DNA of 26,653 nucleotides, taken from assembly GCA_041749015.1 (NCBI GenBank), contig JBGTCD010000114.1, forward strand, positions 1-26,653, given 5' to 3'. The position numbers were made by a program, and so were the translations under genes. Shown piece after piece: positions 15,845-24,162 of the stretch. Numbering within the stretch: position 1 is the stretch's first letter; each line of letters opens with the position of its first letter. The stretch comes from JBGTCD01 sp041749015. Its GTDB lineage: Bacteria > Bacteroidota > Bacteroidia > Cytophagales > Cyclobacteriaceae. Under the pieces are notes generated by a model. That model made no database searches, had not been told where the DNA came from, and worked only from the letters and a program-made list of their open reading frames with translations.

Positions 15845-15874
15845 TTTGGAATTTAAATCTCTGAACTACTTTTG
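15845..15874 (+). promoter_or_regulatory. Promoter of the ABC/HlyD/TolC operon
   Basis: TTTG at 15845-15848 and TACTTTTG at 15867-15874 match the Bacteroidota -33 and -7 elements with an 18-base spacer. The ATG of the ABC gene is 14 bases after the -7 box, so the leader would be only a few bases long. This is the best-formed promoter in the window. Confidence 0.7.
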
Positions 15875-15888
15875 TCGGTAGAAGAGAT

Positions 15889-17592
15889 ATGTCTACACTT
15901 TTTACTTATTCTCCAATAAAGCGGTTAATCAACCTGCTGAAAATTGAAAAGAAGGAAGTTTACGCCGTTTACTTCTATGCCGCTCTCAATGGTATTATTG
16001 TCCTCACCCTCCCACTAGGCATTCAAGCCATCATCAATTTTATTCTAGGCGGTAGAATTTCCACCTCATGGATAATTTTAGTGGTAATCGTAATGTTGGC
16101 ATTGGCTTTTGCCGGCATCCTTCAGGTAATATCATTATATATCGTTGAAAAGCTCCAGCAAAGGATTTTTGTTAAGTCATCTTTTGAATTTGCCTACAGG
16201 CTGCCCAGAGTTAAACTGGAAAATCTTCATGGCCATTTCGCGCCTGAACTTGTCAATAGGTTTTTCGATACTGTAACGCTTCAAAAAGGGCTTGCCAAAT
16301 TATTAACTGATATTTCCCTATCATCCTTTCAGTTGCTTTTTGGTTTACTATTATTGTGCTTCTACCATCCGTTTTTTATAGCATTTGGCTTCATCGTAAT
16401 TCTAATTTTAGTTTTGATTGTGAGATTCACATTCCCTCAAGGGATGAATACCTCGCTCAATGAATCGGCTGCCAAGTATGAGGTAGCCCATTGGCTTGAA
16501 GAAATCGGCAGAACGCTCAGCACTTTCAAACTTGCAGGAATCAGTGTTTTGCCTTTCAAAAAAGCGGATAAACTACTCATAAACTACGTTGACTATCGCA
16601 AAAAGCACTTCAATGTATTGGTGATACAGTATTTTTCTATGGTGTTTCTTAAGGTACTGATAGTAGGTGCCTTGCTGATCGTTGGTAGCTTATTATTGAT
16701 CAATGATGAAATCAGCATTGGCCAGTTTGTAGCGGCAGAGGTTATAATACTTTTACTTCTGGGTTCGGTAGAAAAGCTAATCCTATCGCTTGATACGATT
16801 TATGACACCCTCACCAGTCTTGAAAAGCTCGGCACTGTCACCGACCTGCCACTTGAGGAAGAAAAAGATGGGGTCATTATCAGAAATCATGATCTACACG
16901 GTCTTAAGATAGAAGTTGACGATTTGAGATTTAAGTTTCCTGACATGGATGATGATTTGCTAAAAGGGATTAATTTGTCTATTCCTCCGGGTCAAAAAGT
17001 CATCATCACAGGAGGCAGCGGGTGTGGCAAATCCTCCCTCCTACACCTACTGGCAGGATTATATACCGGTTACAAAGGACAAATCCGATACGATGACCAC
17101 CCTTTAAAATCTCTTAACCTCCAGAAGCTAAGACATTCTATCGGGGACAGCATTTCAACAGAGTCTATATTCAAAGGTACCCTAAAAGACAATCTGACCC
17201 TGGGAAGAGAAGAAATCTCTGAAGACAGGGTATGGGAAGTGATAGAACAGGCAGGCCTTAGGAAATTTGTAAATAGTATGGAGGAAGGCCTCTTTACTGT
17301 GCTGACTCCAGAAGGTTCGAGGCTAAGCAAAGCCAATATCAGAAAGATATTATTTGCAAGGAGTATTATTCATAATCCCAGATTACTTATTCTGGAAGAA
17401 CTCATGGTACATGAATCGGATAAAGAGGAGCTGCCATTTATGGATTATTTATTTGCCAGTAAATTTACCATGGTCGGCATTTCGAAAGACTGGAATATTT
17501 TGAGTATGGCCGACCGCATTATTGAATTGCAGGCTGGAACCATTGCATTTGATGGGGCTTATGATGAGTACGAAAAATTCAAAAAGAACTAA
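15889..17592 (+). CDS. ABC exporter half-transporter with a degenerate ATPase domain
   Basis: A 567-residue protein: a membrane domain with about six helices (about 20-310), then a nucleotide-binding domain from about 345. There is no peptidase or other N-terminal domain. Walker A is intact (GGSGCGKS, 375-382) and the catalytic Glu after Walker B is kept (E504). Other motifs are changed: the Q-loop Gln is replaced (S423 aligns there), the LSGGQ signature reads LSKAN (479-483), the Walker B Asp is Glu (LLILEEL, E503), and the switch His is absent (S532). It is first in an operon with an HlyD adaptor and TolC channel, so type I-like export is the likely role; cargo unknown. The changes may be shared by a Bacteroidota subfamily rather than mark decay. 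Confidence 0.88.
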   Translation: MSTLFTYSPIKRLINLLKIEKKEVYAVYFYAALNGIIVLTLPLGIQAIINFILGGRISTSWIILVVIVMLALAFAGILQVISLYIVEKLQQRIFVKSSFEFAYRLPRVKLENLHGHFAPELVNRFFDTVTLQKGLAKLLTDISLSSFQLLFGLLLLCFYHPFFIAFGFIVILILVLIVRFTFPQGMNTSLNESAAKYEVAHWLEEIGRTLSTFKLAGISVLPFKKADKLLINYVDYRKKHFNVLVIQYFSMVFLKVLIVGALLIVGSLLLINDEISIGQFVAAEVIILLLLGSVEKLILSLDTIYDTLTSLEKLGTVTDLPLEEEKDGVIIRNHDLHGLKIEVDDLRFKFPDMDDDLLKGINLSIPPGQKVIITGGSGCGKSSLLHLLAGLYTGYKGQIRYDDHPLKSLNLQKLRHSIGDSISTESIFKGTLKDNLTLGREEISEDRVWEVIEQAGLRKFVNSMEEGLFTVLTPEGSRLSKANIRKILFARSIIHNPRLLILEELMVHESDKEELPFMDYLFASKFTMVGISKDWNILSMADRIIELQAGTIAFDGAYDEYEKFKKN

Positions 17593-17604
17593 AGGGTCAA
17601 AGAG

Positions 17605-18951
17605 TTGCTCAATATTTCACAAAATAGCATCCGTAAACATGTAGATATCTCAGGTTATGAGAGCTACATCATGACCCTTGCGCCAGAACGGTCGAAAAAA
17701 ATAAGAAGGGTTTTTATAGGATTTGTTATCGTACTCTTTGGTTTTCTTTTTTTACCATGGACTCAGAACATTAGAGCCAAAGGATTCCTTACTGCACTTA
17801 AGCCTGAGCAAAGACCACAGACCATTCAGACCGTAATTGGGGGTAGAATTGAAAAATGGTACGTTCAGGAGGGAGACTATGTAGATAAAGGGGATACCAT
17901 ATTGTTTATTTCTGAGGTAAAGGACGACTATTTTGACCCGGCATTATTAGTACGAACCCAAAAACAGATCGAGGCTAAAGAGCAGGCGGCTGAATCCTAC
18001 CGGGAAAATGCCAATGCCATTGAAAACCAAATAGAGGCTTTAAAGCTAAATAATAAACTCAGGCTGATGCAGGCTGAAAACCGCGTGGAGCAATCTCTGC
18101 TTAAACTCCAGGCCGATAGCATTCAGCTGGAGGCTGTTAAAGTCAACTTCGAAATCGCCAGGGTACAGTTTGACCGGATGCAGGAGCTTTTTAATGAAGG
18201 CCTCCGATCCTTGACTGAATTCGAAGCCAGAAAGCAACGATTTCAAGCCGATCAAGCCAATCTGATTAGTGCACAAAACACGCTACTGAGCACCCGTAAC
18301 GACTACCTTAATGCAGTCATGGAACTCAATACCATCGACAATGACTTCCGGGAGCGTTTGGCCAAAGCCAATTCTGACCGGTTTAAAGTACTTAGCGACC
18401 TTTATGATACTGAAGCCACCATCACCAAACTTCAAAACCAACTCAGCAATTTTCAGATTAGGTTTGGGTTGTATTATATCATTGCACCTCAGTCAGGTTA
18501 TGTCATCCAGGCCAAACAGGTGGGTATCGGTGAGAATATCAGAGAGGGCACTGAGATCGTCAGCATCATGCCTGCTGTATATGACCTTGCCGTTGAGATG
18601 TATGTGGACCCCATTGACTTACCATTAGTCAGGGTGGACTCAAAGGTCCGGTTCATTTTTGATGGGTGGCCGGCAGTGGTTTTTTCAGGATGGCCGCAAA
18701 TCTCCAATGGAACCTTTGGTGGTAAAGTTTTTGCGATGGACCGGTTCATTAGTCCCAATGGAAAATATCGCATCTTGGTGGTACCAGATCCTGATGATGT
18801 ACCCTGGCCACAAGCCTTGCGGTTAGGGTCAGGGGCTGAGGGCATTGCCTTGTTTCAGGATGTACCTGTATGGTACGAAATATGGCGGCAACTCAATGGA
18901 TTCCCTCCGAATTATTACGAAGAGCCACAACTTAATCTCTGGAGAAAATGA
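17605..18951 (+). CDS. HlyD-family membrane-fusion (periplasmic adaptor) protein
   Basis: A 448-residue adaptor. A single membrane helix lies at about 37-52 (VFIGFVIVLFGFLFLPW). The first half of a lipoyl-like domain is at about 70-110 (PQTIQTVIGGRIEKWYVQEGDYVDKGDTILFISEV). A long coiled-coil hairpin spans about 115-290, then the second lipoyl half (YYIIAPQSGYVIQAKQVGIGENIREG) and a beta-barrel C-terminus. It would join the inner-membrane ABC protein to TolC. I use a TTG start at 17605, 12 bases after the ABC stop, because LNISxNxIxK resembles the start of related Bacteroidota proteins as I recall them. The next in-frame ATG is at 17671 and would remove 22 residues but keep the helix. The stop overlaps the TolC gene by 4 bases. 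Confidence 0.9.
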   Translation: MLNISQNSIRKHVDISGYESYIMTLAPERSKKIRRVFIGFVIVLFGFLFLPWTQNIRAKGFLTALKPEQRPQTIQTVIGGRIEKWYVQEGDYVDKGDTILFISEVKDDYFDPALLVRTQKQIEAKEQAAESYRENANAIENQIEALKLNNKLRLMQAENRVEQSLLKLQADSIQLEAVKVNFEIARVQFDRMQELFNEGLRSLTEFEARKQRFQADQANLISAQNTLLSTRNDYLNAVMELNTIDNDFRERLAKANSDRFKVLSDLYDTEATITKLQNQLSNFQIRFGLYYIIAPQSGYVIQAKQVGIGENIREGTEIVSIMPAVYDLAVEMYVDPIDLPLVRVDSKVRFIFDGWPAVVFSGWPQISNGTFGGKVFAMDRFISPNGKYRILVVPDPDDVPWPQALRLGSGAEGIALFQDVPVWYEIWRQLNGFPPNYYEEPQLNLWRK

Positions 18952-20348
18952 TCCGGAAAATATGTCTTATTGCCGGGTTTTCAATTTTAATAGGCTTGCA
19001 AAGTCATGCCCAGGACAGCCTTATGGTCCTGGTATGGGATGATTATATCAACTGGATAAAGGCCTACCACCCTGTGGCAAGACAGGCAGAATTACAACCT
19101 GAATTTGGCCGGGAGGAAATACGGGCTGCAAGAGGAAATTTTGACCCCTTGCTATATGGAGACTGGTACAAGAAAAATTTCCGTGAGACCAACTACTATA
19201 ATGTTCAGAATGCCGGGATTTTTATCCCTACAGGTTCTGGTGTTGATTTTGATATTAATTATGAAACCAATACAGGGGTATTTTTAAATCCTGAGCGTAC
19301 CGTACCAACATCCGGACTGGTGTCTGCCGGTCTATCTGTAAACCTGGGCCAGGGATTGCTGATGGACCCTCAAAGAGCAGGGCTCAGGCAGGCACAGATT
19401 TTTGCTGAGGCTACCCTTGCCGAAAGGGAAATAATCCTTAACAGACTATACCTCGATGGAAATGTCGCCTACTGGAACTGGCTCCGGACTTACCTCGACA
19501 GGGAAACCATCAGGGAGGGCCTGGAGCTTGCGGAATCAAGATTTGAGTTTGTAAAGAAGTCCTATCAGCAGGGCGAATTCCCCGCTCTTGATACCCTTGA
19601 AGCTTTTACGCAAGTTCAGAACCGGAGATACCAGCTTCTGGAGATGGAAAGGCGGTTTTTTGAAGCCGGACAGATGTTGAGTAACTTTTTATGGGATGCA
19701 GAGGGGCGGCCAGTACACCTATTTGAAACCACCATCCCTACAGGGATGCCAGATGATTTATTTGAGTCCCTTGATAAAACAGATATTCGAAATCAGGCTT
19801 TGAGGCATCCCGAACTTCGGAGCATCGGTTTCGAACTTGAAACACTGGATATTGAAAGGCGGCTAAGGGCCGAATCCCTCCGCCCTATTCTGAGATTCAA
19901 GTACAACTTCCTCCTCGAAAATATTGATGATGCCAGTGAAAACCTTGGGTTTTTCAGGAATGACTACCAATACGGTTTGCAATTTGCTTTTCCGCTGTTT
20001 TTGCGCAATGCCCGGGGCAGACTCAATATGACCAAACTTAGGCTTCAGGAAACGAGCCTTGTCCAGGATAATCGTCAGGTAGAAATCCTGAACCGACTGG
20101 AGGCGGAGTTTTTTTCCTATGAACAGTATATCCGGCAAATCAATGAATTTAGTCAAAACGTATCTGCCTTGCAGGGTCTTTTAAGAGGAGAGCGCAGGCG
20201 TTTTGAGGTTGGTGAAAGCTCCCTATTCATCATCAATGCCCGTGAAAATATGCTGATTGATGCGCGGATCATCATGAATGAACTCCTTACCGGTATAGAA
20301 ATAGCCAATGCGCGTATAAGGTGGGCCGCGGGTATGGGTTTTGAATAA
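18948..20348 (+). CDS. TolC-family outer-membrane efflux/secretion protein
   Basis: A 466-residue protein with a signal peptide (MIRKICLIAGFSILIGLQSH then AQ, cleavage near 22). Two repeats of long helices and strands follow, as in TolC: WIKAYHPVARQAELQPEFGREEIRAARGNFDP at the start of repeat one, LAESRFEFVKKSYQQGEFPALDTLEAFTQVQNRR in the helical part, and GLLRGERRRFEVGESSLFIINARENMLIDA in repeat two. These are standard TolC/OEP features. It forms the outer-membrane tunnel for the exporter encoded just upstream. The ATG sits in the HlyD stop (ATGA), so the two are translationally coupled. Last gene of the operon. Confidence 0.93.
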   Translation: MIRKICLIAGFSILIGLQSHAQDSLMVLVWDDYINWIKAYHPVARQAELQPEFGREEIRAARGNFDPLLYGDWYKKNFRETNYYNVQNAGIFIPTGSGVDFDINYETNTGVFLNPERTVPTSGLVSAGLSVNLGQGLLMDPQRAGLRQAQIFAEATLAEREIILNRLYLDGNVAYWNWLRTYLDRETIREGLELAESRFEFVKKSYQQGEFPALDTLEAFTQVQNRRYQLLEMERRFFEAGQMLSNFLWDAEGRPVHLFETTIPTGMPDDLFESLDKTDIRNQALRHPELRSIGFELETLDIERRLRAESLRPILRFKYNFLLENIDDASENLGFFRNDYQYGLQFAFPLFLRNARGRLNMTKLRLQETSLVQDNRQVEILNRLEAEFFSYEQYIRQINEFSQNVSALQGLLRGERRRFEVGESSLFIINARENMLIDARIIMNELLTGIEIANARIRWAAGMGFE

Positions 20349-20449
20349 TACTATTCTGAAACCTAAATCCTTTTAAACTCCTTTTGATATAATTCCTTTT
20401 ATTTATATGAAATATTTAGAAATTTTTCATCAGTTTTAGAAAACAAAAT

Positions 20450-21343
20450 ATGATCAAGCTCACCTTCATACTGCTATTGTTGCCTGCCCTGGCAATGAGT
20501 CAGGTAAAATCAGTCATAGTCGATAGTGAAACGAAGGAAAGAATACCCTATGTCAATATTTGGATAGAAAATGAAAATACAGGTACCACCTCCAATCCAA
20601 GAGGGGAATTTTTGCTTCAAAATATTGATGGTGTCAAAACTATTGTCCTCTCAGCCATTGGTTACGAAAGAAAATTGATTAGATCCGATTCAATCAAGAC
20701 GGTAATTGAGCTAAAACCCCAAATTACTGCCCTTCAGCCGTTGACCATAAAAGCAGAAAAACTCTCGAAAGAACATACCGTTGGTAAATTTAAAAAATCA
20801 AAAATTAATAGCTTTTTTGGATGTGGTGAAAACCCTTGGATTGTCGCAAGGTATTTCGAATATCACAAGGACTATGAAGTTACCCCTTATTTAAAAAGCA
20901 TCAGAATTTTCACGAAAAGTTATGTCCAAAATGCCAAATTCGTTATACGGCTTTATGACATCAATGAAAAAGGGGAACCCGGGAATTACATTTACAATAG
21001 AAATATTTTTGGTATAGCACGGAAGGGAAAAAAATTAACTGATATTGACATATCAAATTTACATATAAGGTTTCCTAAAGAGGGTTTCTTTATTGCTTTT
21101 GAATGGTTAATAATTGAACCTAATAAGCATGAGTACAAATCATTTAATGAGAGTTCAAAGAAAAAGAAGACAAGTTTTAAGTATCAACCTTGGGTTGGAA
21201 TGATCCCCGGAGAAATGAATAAAGAGAGTTGGATTTATTCTCAAGGCAATTGGTGGGAACAACAGAAAATAACTGATTCATTTATTAAGAATTATACAGA
21301 CAAATACCACCTTTTAGCTGTAGAACTAACCTTAACCAATTAA
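20450..21343 (+). CDS. Secreted carboxypeptidase-regulatory-like domain protein
   Basis: A 297-residue protein with a signal peptide ending near AMSQ (residues 15-18). At about 19-90 it has a CarboxypepD_reg-like beta-sandwich (SVIVDSETKERIPYVNIWIE, GTTSNPRGEFLLQNI, IVLSAIGYERKLI), the domain that begins many TonB-dependent receptors. Here there is no plug or barrel after it: residues 100-297 are an unassigned, lysine- and aromatic-rich region. Base composition is visibly more A+T-rich than in the flanking genes, with many AAA and ATT codons, which may point to transfer or weak constraint. It stands alone, 101 bases after the TolC gene, with no clear TAnnTTTG box. Its end faces the NUDIX gene end across 10 bases. 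Confidence 0.82.
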   Translation: MIKLTFILLLLPALAMSQVKSVIVDSETKERIPYVNIWIENENTGTTSNPRGEFLLQNIDGVKTIVLSAIGYERKLIRSDSIKTVIELKPQITALQPLTIKAEKLSKEHTVGKFKKSKINSFFGCGENPWIVARYFEYHKDYEVTPYLKSIRIFTKSYVQNAKFVIRLYDINEKGEPGNYIYNRNIFGIARKGKKLTDIDISNLHIRFPKEGFFIAFEWLIIEPNKHEYKSFNESSKKKKTSFKYQPWVGMIPGEMNKESWIYSQGNWWEQQKITDSFIKNYTDKYHLLAVELTLTN

Positions 21344-21353
21344 TGTTTGGAGA

Positions 21354-22025
21354 TTAATCAAAAAATTCCCGGGCCAGGGCTTCCACCTCGCTGAGCATCA
21401 TGGCGGTAGCGCCCCACACTACATGGCCCTGTACCTTGTAGCAAGGCACCCGCATCCGGAATCCTCTTACCATCACCTCAGACTCTTCTGATGGTTGTCT
21501 TAAAAAATCACTGAAAAGATCGGTCATCACCACCTCCTCTACCTCGCGTTGATGGGGAATGATCCGGGGTATCCGTCTGGCCCATGCCACGTACGGCTGT
21601 ACCATAAAATTACTGGGTGGAATGTATAAAGGCGTGATACCACCAATCATGGTCACCTCCTCCGGGTATATATTTAATTCCTCCTGGGTCTCACGTAATG
21701 CAGTAGTGGCTGCATTGGCATCAAAGGCCTCTCTCCTGCCCCCTGGAAATCCCATCTGACTGGAATGGATGCCGGCATATTCAGGTCGTTTGATTAGTGG
21801 GAATTTAATACCCCCGTTATCAATGAATAAAATCAAAACACTAGCCTCTTGAAACTGGCCCGGTTGGGGTGGATCGAAGCGCTCCACAGAAGAGGCTGCT
21901 GGCATCATCTTTTTTTGGGCCAACTGTCCTGGAAGGGGCTGTTTTAATCTGCCTCCCAGAAACTCTATCCAGGCTTCGAAGCCTTTATTTTCCGGACTTT
22001 CGATTGGTGATTTCGACATAGGCAT
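21354..22025 (-). CDS. NUDIX hydrolase, CoA pyrophosphatase type
   Basis: A 223-residue protein. It has the extra block typical of coenzyme A diphosphatases, PLIKRPEYAGIHSSQMGFPGG (76-96), joined to the NUDIX box GGRREAFDANAATTALRETQEELNI (95-119). The REtqEE core is kept, the Glu is replaced by the family's Asp (D102), and the usual late Gly is Asn (N118). These enzymes split CoA or acyl-CoA into 3',5'-ADP and phosphopantetheine using divalent metal. The gene starts 41 bases inside the upstream AttH/CrtC-type gene; an in-frame ATG at 22019 would shorten the overlap slightly. Last gene of a minus-strand run that begins with the TPR gene. Confidence 0.9.
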   Translation of the reverse strand: MPMSKSPIESPENKGFEAWIEFLGGRLKQPLPGQLAQKKMMPAASSVERFDPPQPGQFQEASVLILFIDNGGIKFPLIKRPEYAGIHSSQMGFPGGRREAFDANAATTALRETQEELNIYPEEVTMIGGITPLYIPPSNFMVQPYVAWARRIPRIIPHQREVEEVVMTDLFSDFLRQPSEESEVMVRGFRMRVPCYKVQGHVVWGATAMMLSEVEALAREFFD

Positions 22026-23043
22026 TTCCTGTTACTGCTTCATCATGCTTATTCCCCGTCACTGCAGACTTCCCTTCCCAATAATACAATTTATGAATGG
22101 GGGTTAATTTTATCTTCAATTCCTGATCAGGCATCAAAGCTTTGACTTCCAGTTGATACGCCAGTTCCGGGATGGAAACATTCCATCGGATCGGGTATTT
22201 ACTACCTGAATCCGGGCTGGTCCAGAATTCTAATTCCTCGATCTCAATCTGATCGGAATTTAGATAAGTAGCCTCCAGATCACTGGAATAATGTGTTCCC
22301 CCCAGAATAACACGATTTTCTTCACCAAGGGTTATCATATAGACCATCAATTCCTCATCATTATCAAACTGGATGGCGATCCAATCCCAGGCCAGGTCCT
22401 TTTCCATGACACTGATACAATTCCACTGCCGATCATACCAAAGGGAGCCGGTGACGGGTATGGTATCGCTGCCCATGGTAATAAACCCCTCTGCTGCCAT
22501 CCTGGGATAGGAATAATAGCCGGCCTCTGCCACATCCCCATAATTTTCATATCCGGTACCACTATGAAGCAATACTGGCTTGGTAGGAATTGTTTTTAGT
22601 AACATTCCAATAGGGTGCTGGTCCATCCTGCCCTCAAGGGTATAATTGCCCATCTGCCCGGTAAAATGGGAATGAAATCCCCCCTTTTCAGCCTTTAAAT
22701 TAATGGGTAATTCAGGCAGAAGAAAAGAGTCTTGTTTTAGAATGACATAGTCGTAGTAAAAAGCCTCATTAGCGAGGTCGGTCATGGCTAGATTGACCAT
22801 GATAAAGTCTTTTTTTCCTTCCGGATTAAAATGAAAGAATACGTATTCGATCCCGTAGGTGCTGCCCATACTGTCTTCCAGATGCCCGGTAAAATACCAC
22901 CATTCAAGGGAGTTCTTGAGATGTGGTGCTTCATCCAAAGGCAACATGGCATTAGGATAAAAATGGTCGTTGCCTTTGTAGGGCTTAAATTGACACGAGG
23001 CCAGAGAAAAAAGTACAAATAGGAATGATATTCTCATTACCAT
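21985..23043 (-). CDS. AttH/CrtC-type (lipocalin-like) lipoprotein
   Basis: A 352-residue protein with a lipoprotein signal ending in LASC (C17). The family's two marker blocks are present: SLEWWYFTGHLED (about 45-57) and TGSLWYDRQW (about 199-208). Between and after are the strands of the double lipocalin-like fold (YGIEYVFFHFNP, WDWIAIQFDNDEELMVYMI). Relatives include AttH of Agrobacterium and hydroxyneurosporene synthase CrtC; with no carotenoid genes nearby, a carotenoid role is not supported. Probably lipid-anchored in the outer membrane and binding or acting on a hydrophobic ligand. An alternative start is the ATG two codons in. Its 3' end overlaps the NUDIX gene by 41 bases. Confidence 0.88.
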   Translation of the reverse strand: MVMRISFLFVLFSLASCQFKPYKGNDHFYPNAMLPLDEAPHLKNSLEWWYFTGHLEDSMGSTYGIEYVFFHFNPEGKKDFIMVNLAMTDLANEAFYYDYVILKQDSFLLPELPINLKAEKGGFHSHFTGQMGNYTLEGRMDQHPIGMLLKTIPTKPVLLHSGTGYENYGDVAEAGYYSYPRMAAEGFITMGSDTIPVTGSLWYDRQWNCISVMEKDLAWDWIAIQFDNDEELMVYMITLGEENRVILGGTHYSSDLEATYLNSDQIEIEELEFWTSPDSGSKYPIRWNVSIPELAYQLEVKALMPDQELKIKLTPIHKLYYWEGKSAVTGNKHDEAVTGNAYVEITNRKSGK

Positions 23044-23070
23044 AAACGAACAAAAAAGTTAATGGCTTGT

Positions 23071-24114
23071 TCAACAAAAATTTAAATTGATCCTTGCGGC
23101 ACGGTCAGGTTCCATCTCCTGAAACTTTCTCCAGGCCTTGCAAGCTTCATCAGCCCGGCCCAACTGATGATAAGCCTCAGCCAGATATAAATAAATTCGA
23201 TCCATGTAGGGGTCTAGTTTAACAGCCTGCTCCAATAGCCTTAATGATTCTTTAGTTTTGTCCTCGCGGAGATACAGCAGGCCCTTGTTGCGATAAGCCC
23301 AGCCATTGCGGGGATCGCGCCTTATAGCCAGATTGATATCAGACTCTGCCCCTTTAAAGTCTCCCTGCAATATTCGGATATACCCCCGATTATTGATTAA
23401 ATAAGGATCGGAAGGCTTTAGGTCCATGCCCATTTGGATCTGATCCAGGGATTTATCAAGGTCGCCCTCTTCAATAGCGATCATACTCAGGGTATTGTAG
23501 GCATTAGCTTCGAGTGGGTTGAGGCTTAAGGCTTCCTGCAGGAATTTTCTTGCGGCGGTGTATTGGCCGGTGTAGTACATGAGGGTACCCTGGTTGACCA
23601 GAATTTCAGCATTGTCAGGGGCGATCTCCCTGGCGCCCTTCAAAGCCACTAAAGCCTCATTATACCGCCGCATTCGGGTCAGCACCAGCCCCTTCCCAAA
23701 ATGTACGATTAAAGTGTCCGGGTAAAACCGCTCCAAATATCTCAAATCATCCAATGCACGAAACAATTCATTGGCTTCAAACAAGGCATTGAACCGGTTA
23801 AAAACCACATCGTGCCGGTCCCCATCACAGGTTACTGCAAGGTCATATTCATAGATGGCTTCATAAACTTTACCCGAGTTAACCAGCGCTATCCCCTTGT
23901 TATTCAGCGCATCTACATAGCAAGAGTCGATCAAAAGGGCTTCCGAGTAAAACTGGAGGGCCGTTTTCACATCCCCATCCCTTAGCTTTTCATTGCCCCT
24001 GATCAGGAAGCGCTGCATTTTGGCTTCCTCTGTATTGGCCGTGCATCCTGCCAATGAAATTAAAAAACCAAAAAAGATGAATTTGAAGAAAACGTAAGAA
24101 CCAAAAGGTTTCAT
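23071..24114 (-). CDS. TPR-repeat lipoprotein
   Basis: A 347-residue protein with a lipoprotein signal ending in LAGC (C24). The rest is tetratricopeptide repeats, about eight, from roughly residue 35 to 335. Examples are GDVKTALQFYSEALLIDSCYVDALNNKGIALVNSG, YNEALVALKGAREIAPDNAEILVNQGTLMYYTG and KESLRLLEQAVKLDPYMDRIYLYLAEAYHQLG. Such proteins act as scaffolds for protein contacts in the periplasm or on the outer membrane; no partner can be named. It has its own -7 box 48 bases downstream of the AarF stop and leads the TPR-AttH/CrtC-NUDIX set, with 27 bases before the next start. Confidence 0.9.
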   Translation of the reverse strand: MKPFGSYVFFKFIFFGFLISLAGCTANTEEAKMQRFLIRGNEKLRDGDVKTALQFYSEALLIDSCYVDALNNKGIALVNSGKVYEAIYEYDLAVTCDGDRHDVVFNRFNALFEANELFRALDDLRYLERFYPDTLIVHFGKGLVLTRMRRYNEALVALKGAREIAPDNAEILVNQGTLMYYTGQYTAARKFLQEALSLNPLEANAYNTLSMIAIEEGDLDKSLDQIQMGMDLKPSDPYLINNRGYIRILQGDFKGAESDINLAIRRDPRNGWAYRNKGLLYLREDKTKESLRLLEQAVKLDPYMDRIYLYLAEAYHQLGRADEACKAWRKFQEMEPDRAARINLNFC

Positions 24115-24131
24115 AATTCGGCTGAATTTAA

Positions 24132-24150
24132 GAAGTGGTTATACCACCTC
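24132..24150. promoter_or_regulatory. 19-base near-palindrome at a predicted transcription start
   Basis: GAAGTGGT (24132-24139) and ACCACCTC (24143-24150) flank a TAT centre; seven of eight pairs are exact and the eighth is G:U in the minus-strand RNA. It touches the -7 box of the TPR gene and covers the predicted start of transcription near 24143, an operator-like position. It could instead be a stem in the AarF 3' end. Confidence 0.4.
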
Positions 24151-24157
24151 AAAGATA
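24150..24157 (-). promoter_or_regulatory. Candidate -7 box for the TPR-AttH/CrtC-NUDIX genes
   Basis: The minus strand reads TATCTTTG, the same octamer as at the rpsF promoter, 35 bases before the TPR-gene ATG. No TTTG at the expected upstream distance. Confidence 0.5.
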
Positions 24158-24162
24158 AAAAT

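Noticed and set aside
15889..17592. Peptidase-containing bacteriocin exporter
   Set aside because: There is no N-terminal C39 peptidase domain and no double-glycine leader peptide gene was seen nearby.
21985..23043. Carotenoid biosynthesis gene crtC
   Set aside because: The marker blocks are shared by the whole AttH/CrtC superfamily, and no other carotenoid genes are in the window.
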